A DNA stretch of 64,000 nt. Source: Limnohabitans sp. (lineage in GTDB: Bacteria; Pseudomonadota; Gammaproteobacteria; Burkholderiales; Burkholderiaceae_C). Positions within the stretch are counted from its first letter, which is position 1. Every line of letters begins with the position of its first letter. This document shows, one piece after another, positions 21,461 through 31,464 of the stretch. Location of the stretch: contig NZ_JAAVVW010000003.1 in NCBI RefSeq assembly GCF_023910625.1, positions 558,001 to 622,000 on the forward strand. The letters run 5' to 3'. A program made the position numbers and the translations under genes. The notes beneath the pieces are model-generated. The model saw only the letters and a list, made by a program, of their open reading frames with translations. It had not been told where the DNA came from and did no database searches.

Positions 21461-22063
21461 TCAAATCCAGCCCACAGCTCCCAACAGCCCGCCTGCACCA
21501 ATGAGCCACAACAGGTGGATGCGGGTCAGCCAGACCAGGAACATCGATGCGCCAGTCAATAGCCACAAGCCCCAGTCTTGAATTGGATTGTCATGACTGG
21601 CCGTAAGGATCCAGCCAGTTGAAATCAGCAAGGCAATCACCACGGGAGCCATGCCCAACTTGAAGGCTTTGATGCCTTGCTTGTCACGGTGTCGATGGGC
21701 CCATTGGGTGGTGGTATAGGTCAAAACAGAAGAGGGCAGCATGATCCCCAAAAGACTGAGAAAGACACCCAGAGTGGACAAAGCCACACTCAGCCAGCCC
21801 CCACCCAAGCCCGCGCCCGCATTCAAGCCCACATTCCACCCCATCAGCGCCACAAACAAGACGTTAGGGCCCGGCGAAGCCTGGGCCAAAGCAATGGACG
21901 AGCTGAACTGGTGCTCGGTTAACCACGCATGTTGGTCCACAAGGAAGCGATGCATGTCCGGTGCCGTGATGATGGCCCCGCCGACAGCGAGCAGAGATAA
22001 AGATAAGAAGTGGTTGAAAAAAGCCAACCAGTCAATGAAGGTCAATTGCAGACTGAGCATCAT
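21461..22063 (-). CDS. chrA: Chromate transporter, second half-size subunit
   Basis: A 200 aa short-chain CHR-family membrane protein. It has the CHR signature GGAIITAPDMHRFLVD and ASPGPNVLFVALMGWNVG, with five or six hydrophobic segments. It is translationally coupled to the upstream half (ATGA overlap at 22060-22063). Paired short-chain CHR proteins work as an antiparallel heterodimer in characterised systems and expel chromate. The natural substrate here is unproven. Confidence 0.85.
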   Translation of the reverse strand: MMLSLQLTFIDWLAFFNHFLSLSLLAVGGAIITAPDMHRFLVDQHAWLTEHQFSSSIALAQASPGPNVLFVALMGWNVGLNAGAGLGGGWLSVALSTLGVFLSLLGIMLPSSVLTYTTTQWAHRHRDKQGIKAFKLGMAPVVIALLISTGWILTASHDNPIQDWGLWLLTGASMFLVWLTRIHLLWLIGAGGLLGAVGWI

Positions 22064-22653
22064 GAGCCCGCATCTGATCGTTTCAAGCGTGACAACTGGG
22101 CATAGGCCCAAGAACATGACAAAGATCCAATCCCCAGCAAAACCCAAAGCAAGGGCCAGCGCAGCAAGCCCACACCCACAAAGGTCGCCACCATGACCAA
22201 CCCACAGATGGCCATGCCCATCGGATTGTTTTTCAAAGCACCGATCAGTTTGATGCCCGTGCCAGCGATCAAACCTGCCGCTACAGCGCCCATGGCTCGC
22301 AGCGCACCTTGTGCCCAAGCCGCATCAGACACCTCACCAAAAACCGATGCCAGAACCAAAACCACGGCCAATGGAGCCATCAAAATCCCTGCCAGGGACG
22401 CCAAGGCCCCTCCTAGACCAAAGTGCCGTCCTCCGATGATCAGACAAAAATTCACCACATTCGGGCCTGGCATGATCTGGGCCACGGCCCAGTCCTCCAC
22501 AAACTGGCTTTGTGTCATCCACCGTTTTTTTTCAACCAACTCACGCTGAACAACCGCCAGTACCCCACCAAAACCTTGCAGAGCCAACACGGAGAATGAA
22601 AAAAACAAATCGGTTTTTGATCTTGGCTTGTTGAGTGGCGGTGATTCGGGCAT
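22060..22653 (-). CDS. chrA: Chromate transporter, first half-size subunit
   Basis: A 197 aa short-chain CHR protein starting at ATG 22653 (a longer frame runs to 22698). It has the motif LQGFGGVLAVVQRELVE and IMPGPNVVNFCLIIG, the N-terminal counterpart of the signatures in its downstream partner. Several membrane helices follow. It overlaps the second subunit by 4 bp. No chrB regulator gene is adjacent; fabI ends 70 bp upstream on the same strand. Confidence 0.85.
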   Translation of the reverse strand: MPESPPLNKPRSKTDLFFSFSVLALQGFGGVLAVVQRELVEKKRWMTQSQFVEDWAVAQIMPGPNVVNFCLIIGGRHFGLGGALASLAGILMAPLAVVLVLASVFGEVSDAAWAQGALRAMGAVAAGLIAGTGIKLIGALKNNPMGMAICGLVMVATFVGVGLLRWPLLWVLLGIGSLSCSWAYAQLSRLKRSDAGS

Positions 22654-22723
22654 GGTCAGATTATGCGACTTGAATTTTTTGTAAGCTGTCACATGCAAGC
22701 CAGTGGCTCTGACTCAATGGTTG

Positions 22724-23536
22724 TCAAAGGTCTGCAGGCTCCGCAATCCCGCCGACCACCTGGCTGAAACCACCGTCCACATAGGTGATCTCGGCCGTCA
22801 CGCCCGCAGCCAAGTCGCTCAGCATGAACGCGGCCACATTGCCCACATCCTCAATCGTCACGTTGCGGCGAATGGGTGAGGCCTCGGCCACCACCGACAA
22901 AATCTTGCCAAAACCCTTGATGCCACTGGCGGCCAGCGTCTTGATGGGGCCGGCCGAGATGCCGTTGGCACGCAGGCCACGGTTTTGGCTGCCCAACGAT
23001 TCGGCCAAGTAGCGGACCGACGCTTCCAGACTGGCTTTGGCCAAGCCCATGGTGTTGTAGTTGGGCACGGTGCGGATCGCGCCGAGGTACGTCAGGGTCA
23101 GCACAGCCGACTTGTCGTTCAGGTAGGGCAGGGCTGCTTTGGCCATGGCCGGGAAGCTGTAGGCGCTGATGTCGTGCGCGATCTTGAAACCTTCACGCGA
23201 CAAGCCGTCGAGGAAGTCGCCCGCAATGGCTTCACGCGGGGCATAGCCGATGGCGTGCACAAAACCGTCAAATTTGGGCCAAGTGGCCGACAGGTCGCTG
23301 AAGAGTTTTTCAATTTGTTCGTCGCTGCCAACGTCGCAATCAAAAATCAGCTTGGAGTCGAAATCGGCCGCGAACTCGGTGATGCGGTCCTTGAAGCGCT
23401 CACCCACATAACTGAACGCCAGCTCGGCGCCTTGTGCATGGCAGGCCTTGGCAATGCCGTAAGCGATCGAGCGGTTGGACAGCACCCCGGTGATCAGCAA
23501 CTTTTTGCCTGCCAAAAAACCTGTTTTTATCGTCAT
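22724..23536 (-). CDS. fabI: Enoyl-[acyl-carrier-protein] reductase (NADH) FabI
   Basis: The last reduction in each fatty-acid elongation cycle, an SDR-fold enzyme of 270 aa. The cofactor-binding region is [18 protein letters not shown]. The catalytic Tyr and Lys are in the YNTMGLAKA motif (Tyr-x6-Lys). The C-terminal [14 protein letters not shown] is typical. The start at 23536 is chosen from family alignment; upstream codons to 23680 fall in the divergent binding-protein gene. Confidence 0.95.
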   Translation of the reverse strand: MTIKTGFLAGKKLLITGVLSNRSIAYGIAKACHAQGAELAFSYVGERFKDRITEFAADFDSKLIFDCDVGSDEQIEKLFSDLSATWPKFDGFVHAIGYAPREAIAGDFLDGLSREGFKIAHDISAYSFPAMAKAALPYLNDKSAVLTLTYLGAIRTVPNYNTMGLAKASLEASVRYLAESLGSQNRGLRANGISAGPIKTLAASGIKGFGKILSVVAEASPIRRNVTIEDVGNVAAFMLSDLAAGVTAEITYVDGGFSQVVGGIAEPADL

Positions 23537-23573
23537 CTCTTCAACTCCTGGAAAATGTGTGCAGAATTGTCGC

Positions 23574-25466
23574 ATGCGAAGACCCTTGGCTCGATTCTGG
23601 ACAAACTGCTTGCTGGCCCTGGGGTTTAGCCTGTCCGGACATGCCTTCGCTGCCCATGCGTATGCCCAGTTTGGCGACATCCGCTACCCTGAAAACTTTG
23701 CCCATTTCTCGTACGCCAACCCGGCCGCACCCAAAGGGGGCGAGATCGTGCTGGTGCCGCCGACCCGCCAGTCCAACTTCGACAAGTACAACCCCTTCAC
23801 CTTGAAGGGCAGCGCACCTCCCGCCATGTTGGGCATGATGTTTGACACCTTATTGGTGGGCAACATGGATGAGCCGACCACGGCTTATGGTTTGTTGGCT
23901 TCGGATGTCACGGTGGCCAAAGACCGGATGTCGGTCACCTTCCAGATCCACCCGCAAGCCCGATTTCAAAATGGCGACCCCGTGCTGGCGGCCGATGTTC
24001 GCCATTCCTTTGAACGCCTGACCAGCAAGCAGGCAGCGCCCCAATACCGCACGTACTTTGGTGAGGTCAAGGGCGCGACCGTCTTGGCCGAGCGCAGCAT
24101 CCGATTCGATTTTGTGCGCCCCAACAGCGAGTTGCCTTTGATCGTGGGCAGCTTGCCCGTGTTCAGTGCCAAGTGGGGTTTACATGGCGAGGGGCCTAAG
24201 GCAAATCACAAACCGCTGGACCAGATGGTCGTGGACATTCCGATTGCGTCGGGGCCTTACCGCCTCGGACCGGTGCAGTTTGGCAAGGACGTCACCTATG
24301 TGCGTGACCCGCAATACTGGGCCAAAGACCTGAACGTGCGCAAGGGGCAGTTCAATTTCGACCGCATCACCTACAAGATTTACAAAGACAGCACCGCGCA
24401 ACTCGAGGCTTTCAAAGCGGGCGAGTTCGATTACATGCAATCTTTCATTGCGCGGGAGTGGGCCAGAGCTTTCACCGGGCGGGCGTTTGAGCGTGGTGAG
24501 CTGATCAAGGCCGAATTGCCTCATGGCAATGCGGGTGACTTTCAGGGCTTTTTGTTCAACACGCGCCGCGACAAATTCAAGGACGTGCGCGTGCGCCAGG
24601 CCATCGCGCTGGCCATGGATTTTGAATGGCTGAACCGCCAACTGTTCTACAACGCTTACAGCCGGGTGCGCGGTTATTTTGTGGCCAGCGATTTTGAAGC
24701 CAAGGGCCGTCCTGGCCCCGACGAATTGGCTTTGCTCAACCCCATACGGGCCAAGTTGCCCGCCGCCGTGTTTGACCAAGATGTGCCGCAACCGCCCCAG
24801 ACTTCCCTGGACCCGACTTCGGGACGTACCTTGCGCGACCATTTGCGCCAGGCCCGTGATTTGCTCAAAGACGCCGGATGGACCTACCGCGATGGCGCTT
24901 TGCGCAACGCCATGGGCCAAGCCTTGAGCATCGAGTTTTTGGACAGTTCGGGCTCCATGGGGCGCGTGGTCACCCCCTTTGCCAAGAACCTTGAAAAACT
25001 GGGCATCAAAGTTCAGTACAAGGTCATCGATTTTGCGCTGCTCCAAAAACGCATGGACGTGTTTGACTTTGACATCATCAGCAACCGCACCGTGGGCAGC
25101 GAAGCGCCCGGCACCGAGTTGCTCGAGCGCTATGGCAGCCGATCGGCCGACGTGGAGGGCTCGGGCAATGTGATCGGCCTGAAAGACCCGGCGGTGGACG
25201 CGCTGCTGGACAAGGTGGTGAGTGCCACGTCCAGGCCAGAACTGGTGACCAGCCTGCGTGCGTTGGACCGGGTGCTGCGCCATGGCCACTATGTGGTGCC
25301 GCACTGGTATGGCGCAGTGCACCGGGTGTCCTGGCGGGCCAAGGCGTTTGCCAGACCCGCCGACTTGCCCCGTTTTTACCAGCCTGAGAAACTGGTCACC
25401 ACCGTGTGGTGGTCGCCCCATGCCTTAGCCGCACCAGCGGCCCAACCTGCCCCCAAGGCCCCCTGA
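23574..25466 (+). CDS. yejA: Peptide ABC transporter substrate-binding protein (YejA/SBP family 5)
   Basis: A periplasmic binding protein of 630 aa for a Yej-type oligopeptide importer. A signal peptide lies at about residues 1-31 ([19 protein letters not shown]). The SBP_bac_5 domain starts with [18 protein letters not shown], a stretch typical of YejA. The next three genes complete the importer. It begins only 37 bp from the divergent fabI start, so both promoters are compressed into a very small region or lie inside the opposing gene. Confidence 0.9.
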   Translation: MRRPLARFWTNCLLALGFSLSGHAFAAHAYAQFGDIRYPENFAHFSYANPAAPKGGEIVLVPPTRQSNFDKYNPFTLKGSAPPAMLGMMFDTLLVGNMDEPTTAYGLLASDVTVAKDRMSVTFQIHPQARFQNGDPVLAADVRHSFERLTSKQAAPQYRTYFGEVKGATVLAERSIRFDFVRPNSELPLIVGSLPVFSAKWGLHGEGPKANHKPLDQMVVDIPIASGPYRLGPVQFGKDVTYVRDPQYWAKDLNVRKGQFNFDRITYKIYKDSTAQLEAFKAGEFDYMQSFIAREWARAFTGRAFERGELIKAELPHGNAGDFQGFLFNTRRDKFKDVRVRQAIALAMDFEWLNRQLFYNAYSRVRGYFVASDFEAKGRPGPDELALLNPIRAKLPAAVFDQDVPQPPQTSLDPTSGRTLRDHLRQARDLLKDAGWTYRDGALRNAMGQALSIEFLDSSGSMGRVVTPFAKNLEKLGIKVQYKVIDFALLQKRMDVFDFDIISNRTVGSEAPGTELLERYGSRSADVEGSGNVIGLKDPAVDALLDKVVSATSRPELVTSLRALDRVLRHGHYVVPHWYGAVHRVSWRAKAFARPADLPRFYQPEKLVTTVWWSPHALAAPAAQPAPKAP

Positions 25467-25469
25467 CCG

Positions 25470-26507
25470 ATGCTGGCCTACATTTTCAAACGCTTGCTGC
25501 TGATGGTCCCGACCTTGTTTGGGGTGTTGTTGTTGACGTTTGCGGTGATCCAGTTTGTGCCAGGTGGGCCCGTTGAGCAAATGGTGTCCCAGCTGCAAGG
25601 TCGGGACACAGGCGGGGAGGGCGCGGCAGCTGCAGGCAGCGGTTACCGGGGCAGGCAGGGCGTGGATGCGGCCCGCATTGCCGAAATCAAAACGCTCTAC
25701 GGTTTTGACAAGCCACCCACTGAGCGTTTCTGGATGATGCTCAAACAGTTTGCGCAGTTCGATCTGGGCAAGAGCTTTTTCTACCCCAAAGACGTCTGGA
25801 GCCTGATCAAGGAAAAGCTGCCCGTGTCCATCAGCTTGGGCTTGTGGACTTTTTTTCTGAGCTACATGGTGTCGGTGCCTTTGGGCATCGCCAAGGCGGT
25901 GCGGGCGGGCACGCGCTTTGACACGCTCACCAGTTTGCTGGTGCTGGTGGGTTATGCCATTCCGGGCTTTGTGCTGGGCGTGGCCTTGCTTGTCATTTTT
26001 GGCGGGCAACTGCAGTGGTTTCCGCTGCGCGGCCTCACTTCGTCGAATTGGGAACAACTGAGCTGGGGAGCCAAGGTGGTCGATTATTTGTGGCACATCG
26101 CCTTGCCCGTCACGGCCAGTGTGTTGGGCTCGTTTGCGGTGATCACCATGCTGACCAAGAACGCATTTTTGGAAGAAATCCGCAAACAGTATGTTTTGAC
26201 GGCCCGCGCCAAGGGTCTCAGCGAAAACCGGGTTTTGTACCGCCATGTCATGCGCAATGCATTGATCCCGCTGGTGACGGGGTTCCCTGCGGCTTTCATC
26301 GGTGCGTTTTTCACCGGGTCTTTGTTGATCGAAACCCTGTTCTCGCTCGATGGGCTGGGCTTGCTGAGTTACGAGGCGGTGATTCGGCGTGACTACCCGG
26401 TGGTGTTGGGCACCTTGTATTTGTTCACCCTGATTGGCTTGGTGACCAAGCTGATCAGTGACCTGTGCTACCTGTGGGTGGACCCGCGTGTGAAGTTTGA
26501 CAAATGA
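25470..26507 (+). CDS. yejB: Peptide ABC transporter permease YejB
   Basis: A 345 aa inner-membrane permease with an N-terminal helix and about five more. The binding-protein-dependent signature is EEIRKQYVLTARAKGLSENRVLYRH (cited here as RAKGLSENRVL). A Gly/Ala-rich hydrophilic loop between residues 40 and 75 is characteristic of the YejB subgroup. It follows yejA by 3 bp and overlaps yejE by 4 bp. Confidence 0.92.
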   Translation: MLAYIFKRLLLMVPTLFGVLLLTFAVIQFVPGGPVEQMVSQLQGRDTGGEGAAAAGSGYRGRQGVDAARIAEIKTLYGFDKPPTERFWMMLKQFAQFDLGKSFFYPKDVWSLIKEKLPVSISLGLWTFFLSYMVSVPLGIAKAVRAGTRFDTLTSLLVLVGYAIPGFVLGVALLVIFGGQLQWFPLRGLTSSNWEQLSWGAKVVDYLWHIALPVTASVLGSFAVITMLTKNAFLEEIRKQYVLTARAKGLSENRVLYRHVMRNALIPLVTGFPAAFIGAFFTGSLLIETLFSLDGLGLLSYEAVIRRDYPVVLGTLYLFTLIGLVTKLISDLCYLWVDPRVKFDK

Positions 26508-27559
26508 CCCCAGCGAACACCACCGCCTTGCCGCATCAGACCTCGCCCTCGGCGCGTGCGTGGCTGCGCTTCAGGCGCAACCGCCTCGGTTTTGGCAGCC
26601 TGATCATTTTTGTGTCCCTGTTCATTCTGAGCTTGGGGGCCGAGTTCTTGTCCAACGACAAACCCTTGGTCGTGCGGTTTGAGGGTCAGTGGTATTTCCC
26701 GGTGGTGCAGACCTTGCCTGAAAAAGTGTTTGGGGGTGATTTCGAGACGCCTGCTGACTACCTCGACCCGTTCATTCAGCAGCAACTGCACAAGGGCAGC
26801 AACTGGGCCTTGCAAGCGCCCAACCCTTACCACCACAGCACGCTCGACTACTTTGCCCCATTGCCCAACCCGGCACCGCCAACAGCGCATAACTGGCTGG
26901 GCACCGATGACCGGGGGCGTGATGTGCTGGCGCGTTTGCTGTATGGATTTCGGGTGTCGGTGCTTTTTGCCATGGCGCTGACGCTGTTTGGCGTGTTGCT
27001 GGGCGTGTTGACCGGCGCGGTACAAGGGTTTTTTGTGGGCAAGACCGATTTGGTTTTTCAGCGCTTCATCGAAGTCTGGAGCGCCATGCCTGAGCTCTAT
27101 TTGTTGATCATTTTTTCAGCCGTGTTCGAGCCCAGTGTGGGGCTGCTGCTGGTGCTGCTCAGCTTGTTTGGCTGGATGGGTTTGTCCGATTACGTGCGGG
27201 CTGAATTTTTGCGCAACCGGCAACTCGATTACGTCAAATCAGCCCGGGCGCTGGGTTTGGGGCATTGGCAGATCATGTGGCGGCATGTCTTGCCCAACAG
27301 CATGACCCCGGTGGTGACCTTCTTGCCGTTTCGCATGAGCGGGGCGATTTTGGCCCTGACCTCTCTGGACTTCCTGGGCCTGGGCGTGCCACCGGGCACG
27401 CCGTCTTTGGGTGAATTGCTGGCCCAGGGCAAAAACAACATCGACGCTTGGTGGATATCGATGTCCACCTTTGTGGTGCTGGTGGTGACCTTGCTGCTCT
27501 TGACCTTCATGGGCGATGCCTTGCGCGATGCGCTCGATCCGCGAAAGGTGGACGCATGA
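26504..27559 (+). CDS. yejE: Peptide ABC transporter permease YejE
   Basis: The second permease of the importer, 351 aa. A long periplasmic region with NWLGTDDRGRDVLARLLYG precedes the transport domain. The EAA-loop motif is SARALGLGHWQIMWRHVLPN. Its start overlaps the yejB stop and its stop overlaps the yejF start, so the four genes form one tightly coupled operon. Confidence 0.92.
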   Translation: MTPANTTALPHQTSPSARAWLRFRRNRLGFGSLIIFVSLFILSLGAEFLSNDKPLVVRFEGQWYFPVVQTLPEKVFGGDFETPADYLDPFIQQQLHKGSNWALQAPNPYHHSTLDYFAPLPNPAPPTAHNWLGTDDRGRDVLARLLYGFRVSVLFAMALTLFGVLLGVLTGAVQGFFVGKTDLVFQRFIEVWSAMPELYLLIIFSAVFEPSVGLLLVLLSLFGWMGLSDYVRAEFLRNRQLDYVKSARALGLGHWQIMWRHVLPNSMTPVVTFLPFRMSGAILALTSLDFLGLGVPPGTPSLGELLAQGKNNIDAWWISMSTFVVLVVTLLLLTFMGDALRDALDPRKVDA

Positions 27560-29163
27560 GCACGCCCCAAGCTTTGTTGGAACTCCAAGACCTGCGCATC
27601 GCCTTTGGTGGCCAGGTTGTGGTGCGTGGCGTGAATCTGAGCATCCAGGCGGGTGAGCGCGTGGCCTTGGTGGGGGAGTCGGGCTCGGGCAAGTCGGTCA
27701 CGGCGCTGTCGGTGCTGCGTTTGCTGGAATCGGCGCAGCTTTCGGGCCAGGTGCTGTGGCAAGGCCGGGACTTGCTGCAGCAAACGCCTGCTGAAATGCA
27801 ACGCATCCGTGGCGACGAGATCGCCATGATTTTTCAGGAACCCATGACGGCGCTCAACCCCTTGATGACGGTAGGGTCGCAGATCTCGGAAGTGCTGCAG
27901 CTCAAAAAGCTCTTGTCCCGGCGCGACGCCGATGAGCGGGCCGTGCATTTGTTGTCCGAAACCGGGATCGATGACCCCAAGCGTCGGTTTGGGGCTTACC
28001 CGCACCAGTTGTCGGGCGGCCAACGCCAACGCGCCATGATGGCCATGGCCCTAGCGTCCGAGCCCAAACTTCTTCTGGCCGACGAACCCACCACCGCACT
28101 GGATGCCAGTTTGCGATTGCAAATGCTGGAGTTGCTGGCCGATTTGCAGCAAAAAACCGGCATGGCCGTGCTGTTGATCACGCACGATCTGGCCTTGGTG
28201 CGCCACTTTGCCCATCGGGTGGCGGTGATGGAAAAAGGGCATCTGGTGGAGCAGGGGACTTTGCAAGCGGTTTTTGAGCAGCCCCAGCACCCTTATACGC
28301 AAAGATTGCTCTCCAGTCGCCCCACCCGTGAGGGTCTGGTGGACACGCCCCCCCTGGAGAGGTCACCCATCTTGCAAGCCCGTCAACTGCAGGTGCGCTA
28401 TCCGAAGGCGGTGCCCGGATTCAAAGCTTGGTTTCAAAAGCACCATTTCACGGCCCTGCACGGCGCGGATTTTTCACTGTCGCCCGGCAGTACTTTGGGC
28501 GTGATGGGCGAGTCGGGTTCGGGCAAGTCGAGCCTCGCGCAGGCGGTGCTGGGTTTGATCCCTTTTTCGGGTGAATTGTCGTTTGACGGGCAAACTTGGC
28601 TTGGCAGTCCGGCTCGGGACAAGGCCTTGCGCAGGCAGGTGCAGGTGGTGTTTCAGGACCCCTATGGCAGCCTGTCACCGCGCATGACGGTGGGTGAAAT
28701 CGTCTCTGAGGGCCTGCGCTTGCACCAGCCGCACTGGACACCAGAAGAAACCGAGCAACGCGTTCGCGCGGCTTTGGCCGAGGTGGGCTTGGTAGGCGAA
28801 GGGTTTGCCGATGTGCTGAACCGCTACCCGCATGCTTTTTCGGGCGGGCAGCGCCAACGCATCGCCTTGGCCAGAGCCTTGGTGGTCGAACCTGCGCTGT
28901 TGGTGCTGGACGAACCCACCAGCGCGCTCGACGTGACCGTTCAAAAGCAAATTCTTGAATTGCTGAAAACGCTGCAAAAAAAACGCGGCATGGCGTATTT
29001 GCTCATCACCCACGATGTGGATGTGCTTCGGGCCATGGCCCACCAGGTCATGGTGCTCAAGTCAGGGCAGGTGGTCGAGCAGGGTTTGGCTGAGCAGGTG
29101 CTGAGCGATCCACACCACCCCTATACCCGCAGCTTGGTGCTGGCCTTTCCCGAGACAAGCTGA
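27556..29163 (+). CDS. yejF: Peptide ABC transporter double ATPase YejF
   Basis: A 535 aa protein with two fused nucleotide-binding domains. The first has Walker A GESGSGKSV, signature LSGGQRQRAMMAMAL and Walker B LLADEPTTALD. The second has Walker A GESGSGKSS, signature FSGGQRQRIALARAL and Walker B LVLDEPTSALD. Oligopeptide-type C-terminal extensions (HPYTQRLL and HPYTRSLV) follow each domain. The start at 27556 is fixed by the ATGA overlap; an upstream open frame to 27448 overlaps yejE. Confidence 0.94.
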   Translation: MSTPQALLELQDLRIAFGGQVVVRGVNLSIQAGERVALVGESGSGKSVTALSVLRLLESAQLSGQVLWQGRDLLQQTPAEMQRIRGDEIAMIFQEPMTALNPLMTVGSQISEVLQLKKLLSRRDADERAVHLLSETGIDDPKRRFGAYPHQLSGGQRQRAMMAMALASEPKLLLADEPTTALDASLRLQMLELLADLQQKTGMAVLLITHDLALVRHFAHRVAVMEKGHLVEQGTLQAVFEQPQHPYTQRLLSSRPTREGLVDTPPLERSPILQARQLQVRYPKAVPGFKAWFQKHHFTALHGADFSLSPGSTLGVMGESGSGKSSLAQAVLGLIPFSGELSFDGQTWLGSPARDKALRRQVQVVFQDPYGSLSPRMTVGEIVSEGLRLHQPHWTPEETEQRVRAALAEVGLVGEGFADVLNRYPHAFSGGQRQRIALARALVVEPALLVLDEPTSALDVTVQKQILELLKTLQKKRGMAYLLITHDVDVLRAMAHQVMVLKSGQVVEQGLAEQVLSDPHHPYTRSLVLAFPETS

Positions 29164-29228
29164 ACGGCAAGTCGGTCGTAGACGCATCGTTTTCCTTGAA
29201 AATCACGCACTTAGAGCGTTTTTTGAGC

Positions 29229-29234
29229 TAGAAT
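29229..29234 (+). promoter_or_regulatory. Candidate -10 element upstream of rimP-nusA-infB
   Basis: A TAGAAT hexamer lies between yejF and the hairpin upstream of rimP. No convincing -35 is seen at 16-18 bp. If this promoter is used, the hairpin at 29251-29281 lies in the transcript leader. Confidence 0.3.
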
Positions 29235-29250
29235 ATTGGCTTCACGACCA

Positions 29251-29281
29251 AACGGGCGGGTTTTCACCGCCCGTTTTTTTT
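29251..29281 (+). terminator. Intrinsic terminator or attenuator before rimP
   Basis: A perfect 9-bp stem (AACGGGCGG at 29251-29259 with CCGCCCGTT at 29267-29275) with a 7-base loop is followed by an unbroken run of T to 29281. It is a strong Rho-independent terminator. It may end the yej operon, or attenuate the rimP-nusA-infB operon. Confidence 0.85.
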
Positions 29282-29318
29282 GGTTGTTTCTTTTTTAACG
29301 TTGACATTCAGAAGCTCT

Positions 29319-29882
29319 GTGGCATTGCAGCAAATTGTTCAAGAAACCGTAACCGGCCTGGGCTACGACCTGGTTGAGATTGACCGCACAGCGGGCGGTT
29401 TGTTGCGCATCACCATCGACTGGCCTTGGCAGCCAGGTTCGGAGCTGTTCATCAACGTGGAAGATTGCGAAAAAGTTAATCGTCAGTTGCAATTTGCCCT
29501 TGAAGTGGATGGCGTTGCTTACAACCGTCTTGAAGTGTCCTCTCCAGGCATCGACCGCCCTTTGAGCAGTGAACAGGACTTTGTGCGGTTTGTAGGCGAG
29601 TTGATTGACATCACGCTCAAAGCGCCCATGGGTGAGAGCGCTGCGGGCTTGGTTAACCCGACTCGCAAAAAATTTCGCGGCACGCTCGAGCGTGCCGCCA
29701 CCGGTCAAGGCTGGCAAATCGTCTGGAACGATGCGCCTGTGGTCAAGCCCGGTCAAAAGGTCAGTAAAAAACGGATTCCTTTGCCTTCGCATGCATTGGG
29801 GTTCACGCTGGATGAGTTGCGCGATGCGCGCCTCGCGCCCGTGGTGGACTTCAAAGGGCGAAAGCCCAAGCAGGAAGCTTGA
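29319..29882 (+). CDS. rimP: Ribosome maturation factor RimP
   Basis: Needed for 30S subunit assembly; 187 aa from GTG 29319. It has the family features VTGLGYDLVEIDR and EVSSPGIDRPLSSEQDF. The frame is open from a TTG at 29280, but that codon lies in the terminator T-run, so the internal GTG is more likely. First gene of the rimP-nusA-infB-rbfA-truB operon. Confidence 0.93.
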   Translation: MALQQIVQETVTGLGYDLVEIDRTAGGLLRITIDWPWQPGSELFINVEDCEKVNRQLQFALEVDGVAYNRLEVSSPGIDRPLSSEQDFVRFVGELIDITLKAPMGESAAGLVNPTRKKFRGTLERAATGQGWQIVWNDAPVVKPGQKVSKKRIPLPSHALGFTLDELRDARLAPVVDFKGRKPKQEA

Positions 29883-29953
29883 CGGCAGCCCCCATTTTTT
29901 GAGCAAACTTTCGGGCCCCACACATGGGGCCTGTGGAACAGGAGAGTCAATTC

Positions 29954-31438
29954 ATGAATCGCGAAATGTTGATGTTGGTCGAAGCCATTTCACGTGAAAA
30001 GAACGTTGAGCGCGACGTGGTGTTTGGTGCCGTTGAAGCCGCTTTGGCACAAGCCACCAAAAAGCTTTATCAAGGCGAAGTGGACATCCGTGTTGCGGTT
30101 GATCGCGACAACGGCAACTACGAGAGTTTTCGCCGCTGGCATGTGGTGCCCGATGAGGCAGGTTTGCAATTGCCCGAGCAAGAAATCCTGTTGTTTGAAG
30201 CCAAAGAGCAAATACCGGACATTGAAGTCGACGAGTACATTGAAGAGTCGATTGAGTCGGTGCCGATCGGACGCATTGGTGCCATGGCTGCCAAGCAGGT
30301 CATTCTGCAAAAAATTCGGGATGCCGAGCGCGAAATGCTGCTCAACGACTTCATGTCGCGTGGCGAAAAGATTTTTGTGGGCACTGTCAAGCGCATGGAC
30401 AAGGGCGACATCATCTGTGAATCTGGCCGCATCGAGGGCCGCTTGAGACGCAGCGAGATGATCCCCAAAGAAAACCTGCGCAGCGGTGACCGCGTTCGCG
30501 CCATGATCATGGAAGTCGACCTGACTTTGCGCGGCGCACCGATTTTGTTGTCTCGTTCTGCACCCGAGTTCATGATCGAGTTGTTCCGTCAGGAAGTGCC
30601 CGAAATCGAACAAGGCCTGCTCGAGATCAAAACCTGCGCCCGTGACCCTGGGTCGCGCGCCAAGATTGCCGTGCTCTCGCATGACAAACGTGTTGACCCG
30701 ATTGGCACTTGCGTCGGCGTGCGCGGCACTCGGGTCAATGCCGTCACCAATGAGTTGGCTGGCGAGAGAGTCGACATTGTTTTGTGGAGCGAAGACCCCG
30801 CTCAGTTCGTGATCGGCGCTTTGGCCCCGGCGAATGTGCAGTCCATTGTGGTGGATGAAGAAAAGCACGCCATGGACGTGGTGGTGGACGAAGAAAACCT
30901 GGCGATTGCCATTGGCCGTGGCGGTCAAAACGTACGCTTGGCTTCTGATCTGACGGGTTGGAAGATCAACATCATGGACGCAGCCGAGTCGGCCCAAAAG
31001 CAAGCCGAAGAAACCACCGGCATCCGCCAGTTGTTCATGGAAAAGCTTGATGTGGACCAAGAGATTGCCGACATCCTGATCGGCGAAGGTTTCACCAGCC
31101 TCGAAGAAGTAGCTTATGTGCCCATCCAGGAAATGCTGGAAATCGAAAGCTTTGACGAAGACACCATCAACGAGCTGCGCACCCGTGCCAAAGATGCTTT
31201 GCTGACCCTGGAAATTGCGCGTGAAGAGAGCGTTGAAGACGTTTCTCAAGACTTGCGTGACCTGCCAGGCTTGACCCCTGAGTTGATTTCCAAGCTGGTT
31301 GAGGCGGGTGTTCAAACCCGTGACGACCTGGCTGATCTGGCCACTGACGAGTTGACCGACATCACCGGTCAAAGCGTTGAAGAGGCCACCGCCCTGATCA
31401 TGAAAGCCCGCGAACATTGGTTCGCAGGCCAGGCCTGA
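29954..31438 (+). CDS. nusA: Transcription termination/antitermination factor NusA
   Basis: A 494 aa RNA-polymerase-binding factor for pausing, termination and antitermination. Domains in order are the N-terminal RNAP-binding domain ([16 protein letters not shown]), S1 (about 135-200), KH1/KH2 ([18 protein letters not shown] and [12 protein letters not shown]) and two acidic helix-hairpin repeats at the C-terminus ([18 protein letters not shown]). A GGAG ribosome-binding site precedes the ATG. Confidence 0.97.
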   Translation: MNREMLMLVEAISREKNVERDVVFGAVEAALAQATKKLYQGEVDIRVAVDRDNGNYESFRRWHVVPDEAGLQLPEQEILLFEAKEQIPDIEVDEYIEESIESVPIGRIGAMAAKQVILQKIRDAEREMLLNDFMSRGEKIFVGTVKRMDKGDIICESGRIEGRLRRSEMIPKENLRSGDRVRAMIMEVDLTLRGAPILLSRSAPEFMIELFRQEVPEIEQGLLEIKTCARDPGSRAKIAVLSHDKRVDPIGTCVGVRGTRVNAVTNELAGERVDIVLWSEDPAQFVIGALAPANVQSIVVDEEKHAMDVVVDEENLAIAIGRGGQNVRLASDLTGWKINIMDAAESAQKQAEETTGIRQLFMEKLDVDQEIADILIGEGFTSLEEVAYVPIQEMLEIESFDEDTINELRTRAKDALLTLEIAREESVEDVSQDLRDLPGLTPELISKLVEAGVQTRDDLADLATDELTDITGQSVEEATALIMKAREHWFAGQA

Positions 31439-31464
31439 AGTTTGATGGAGGCTTGAACAAAATT

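Noticed and set aside
17843..23536. A genomic island around the mixed-strand region with chrA
   Set aside because: No integrase, tRNA gene, direct repeats or clear composition change; flanking genes are core.
29990..31417. 475-codon minus-strand frame opposite nusA
   Set aside because: Antisense shadow of a clear NusA; no motif, no ribosome-binding site.
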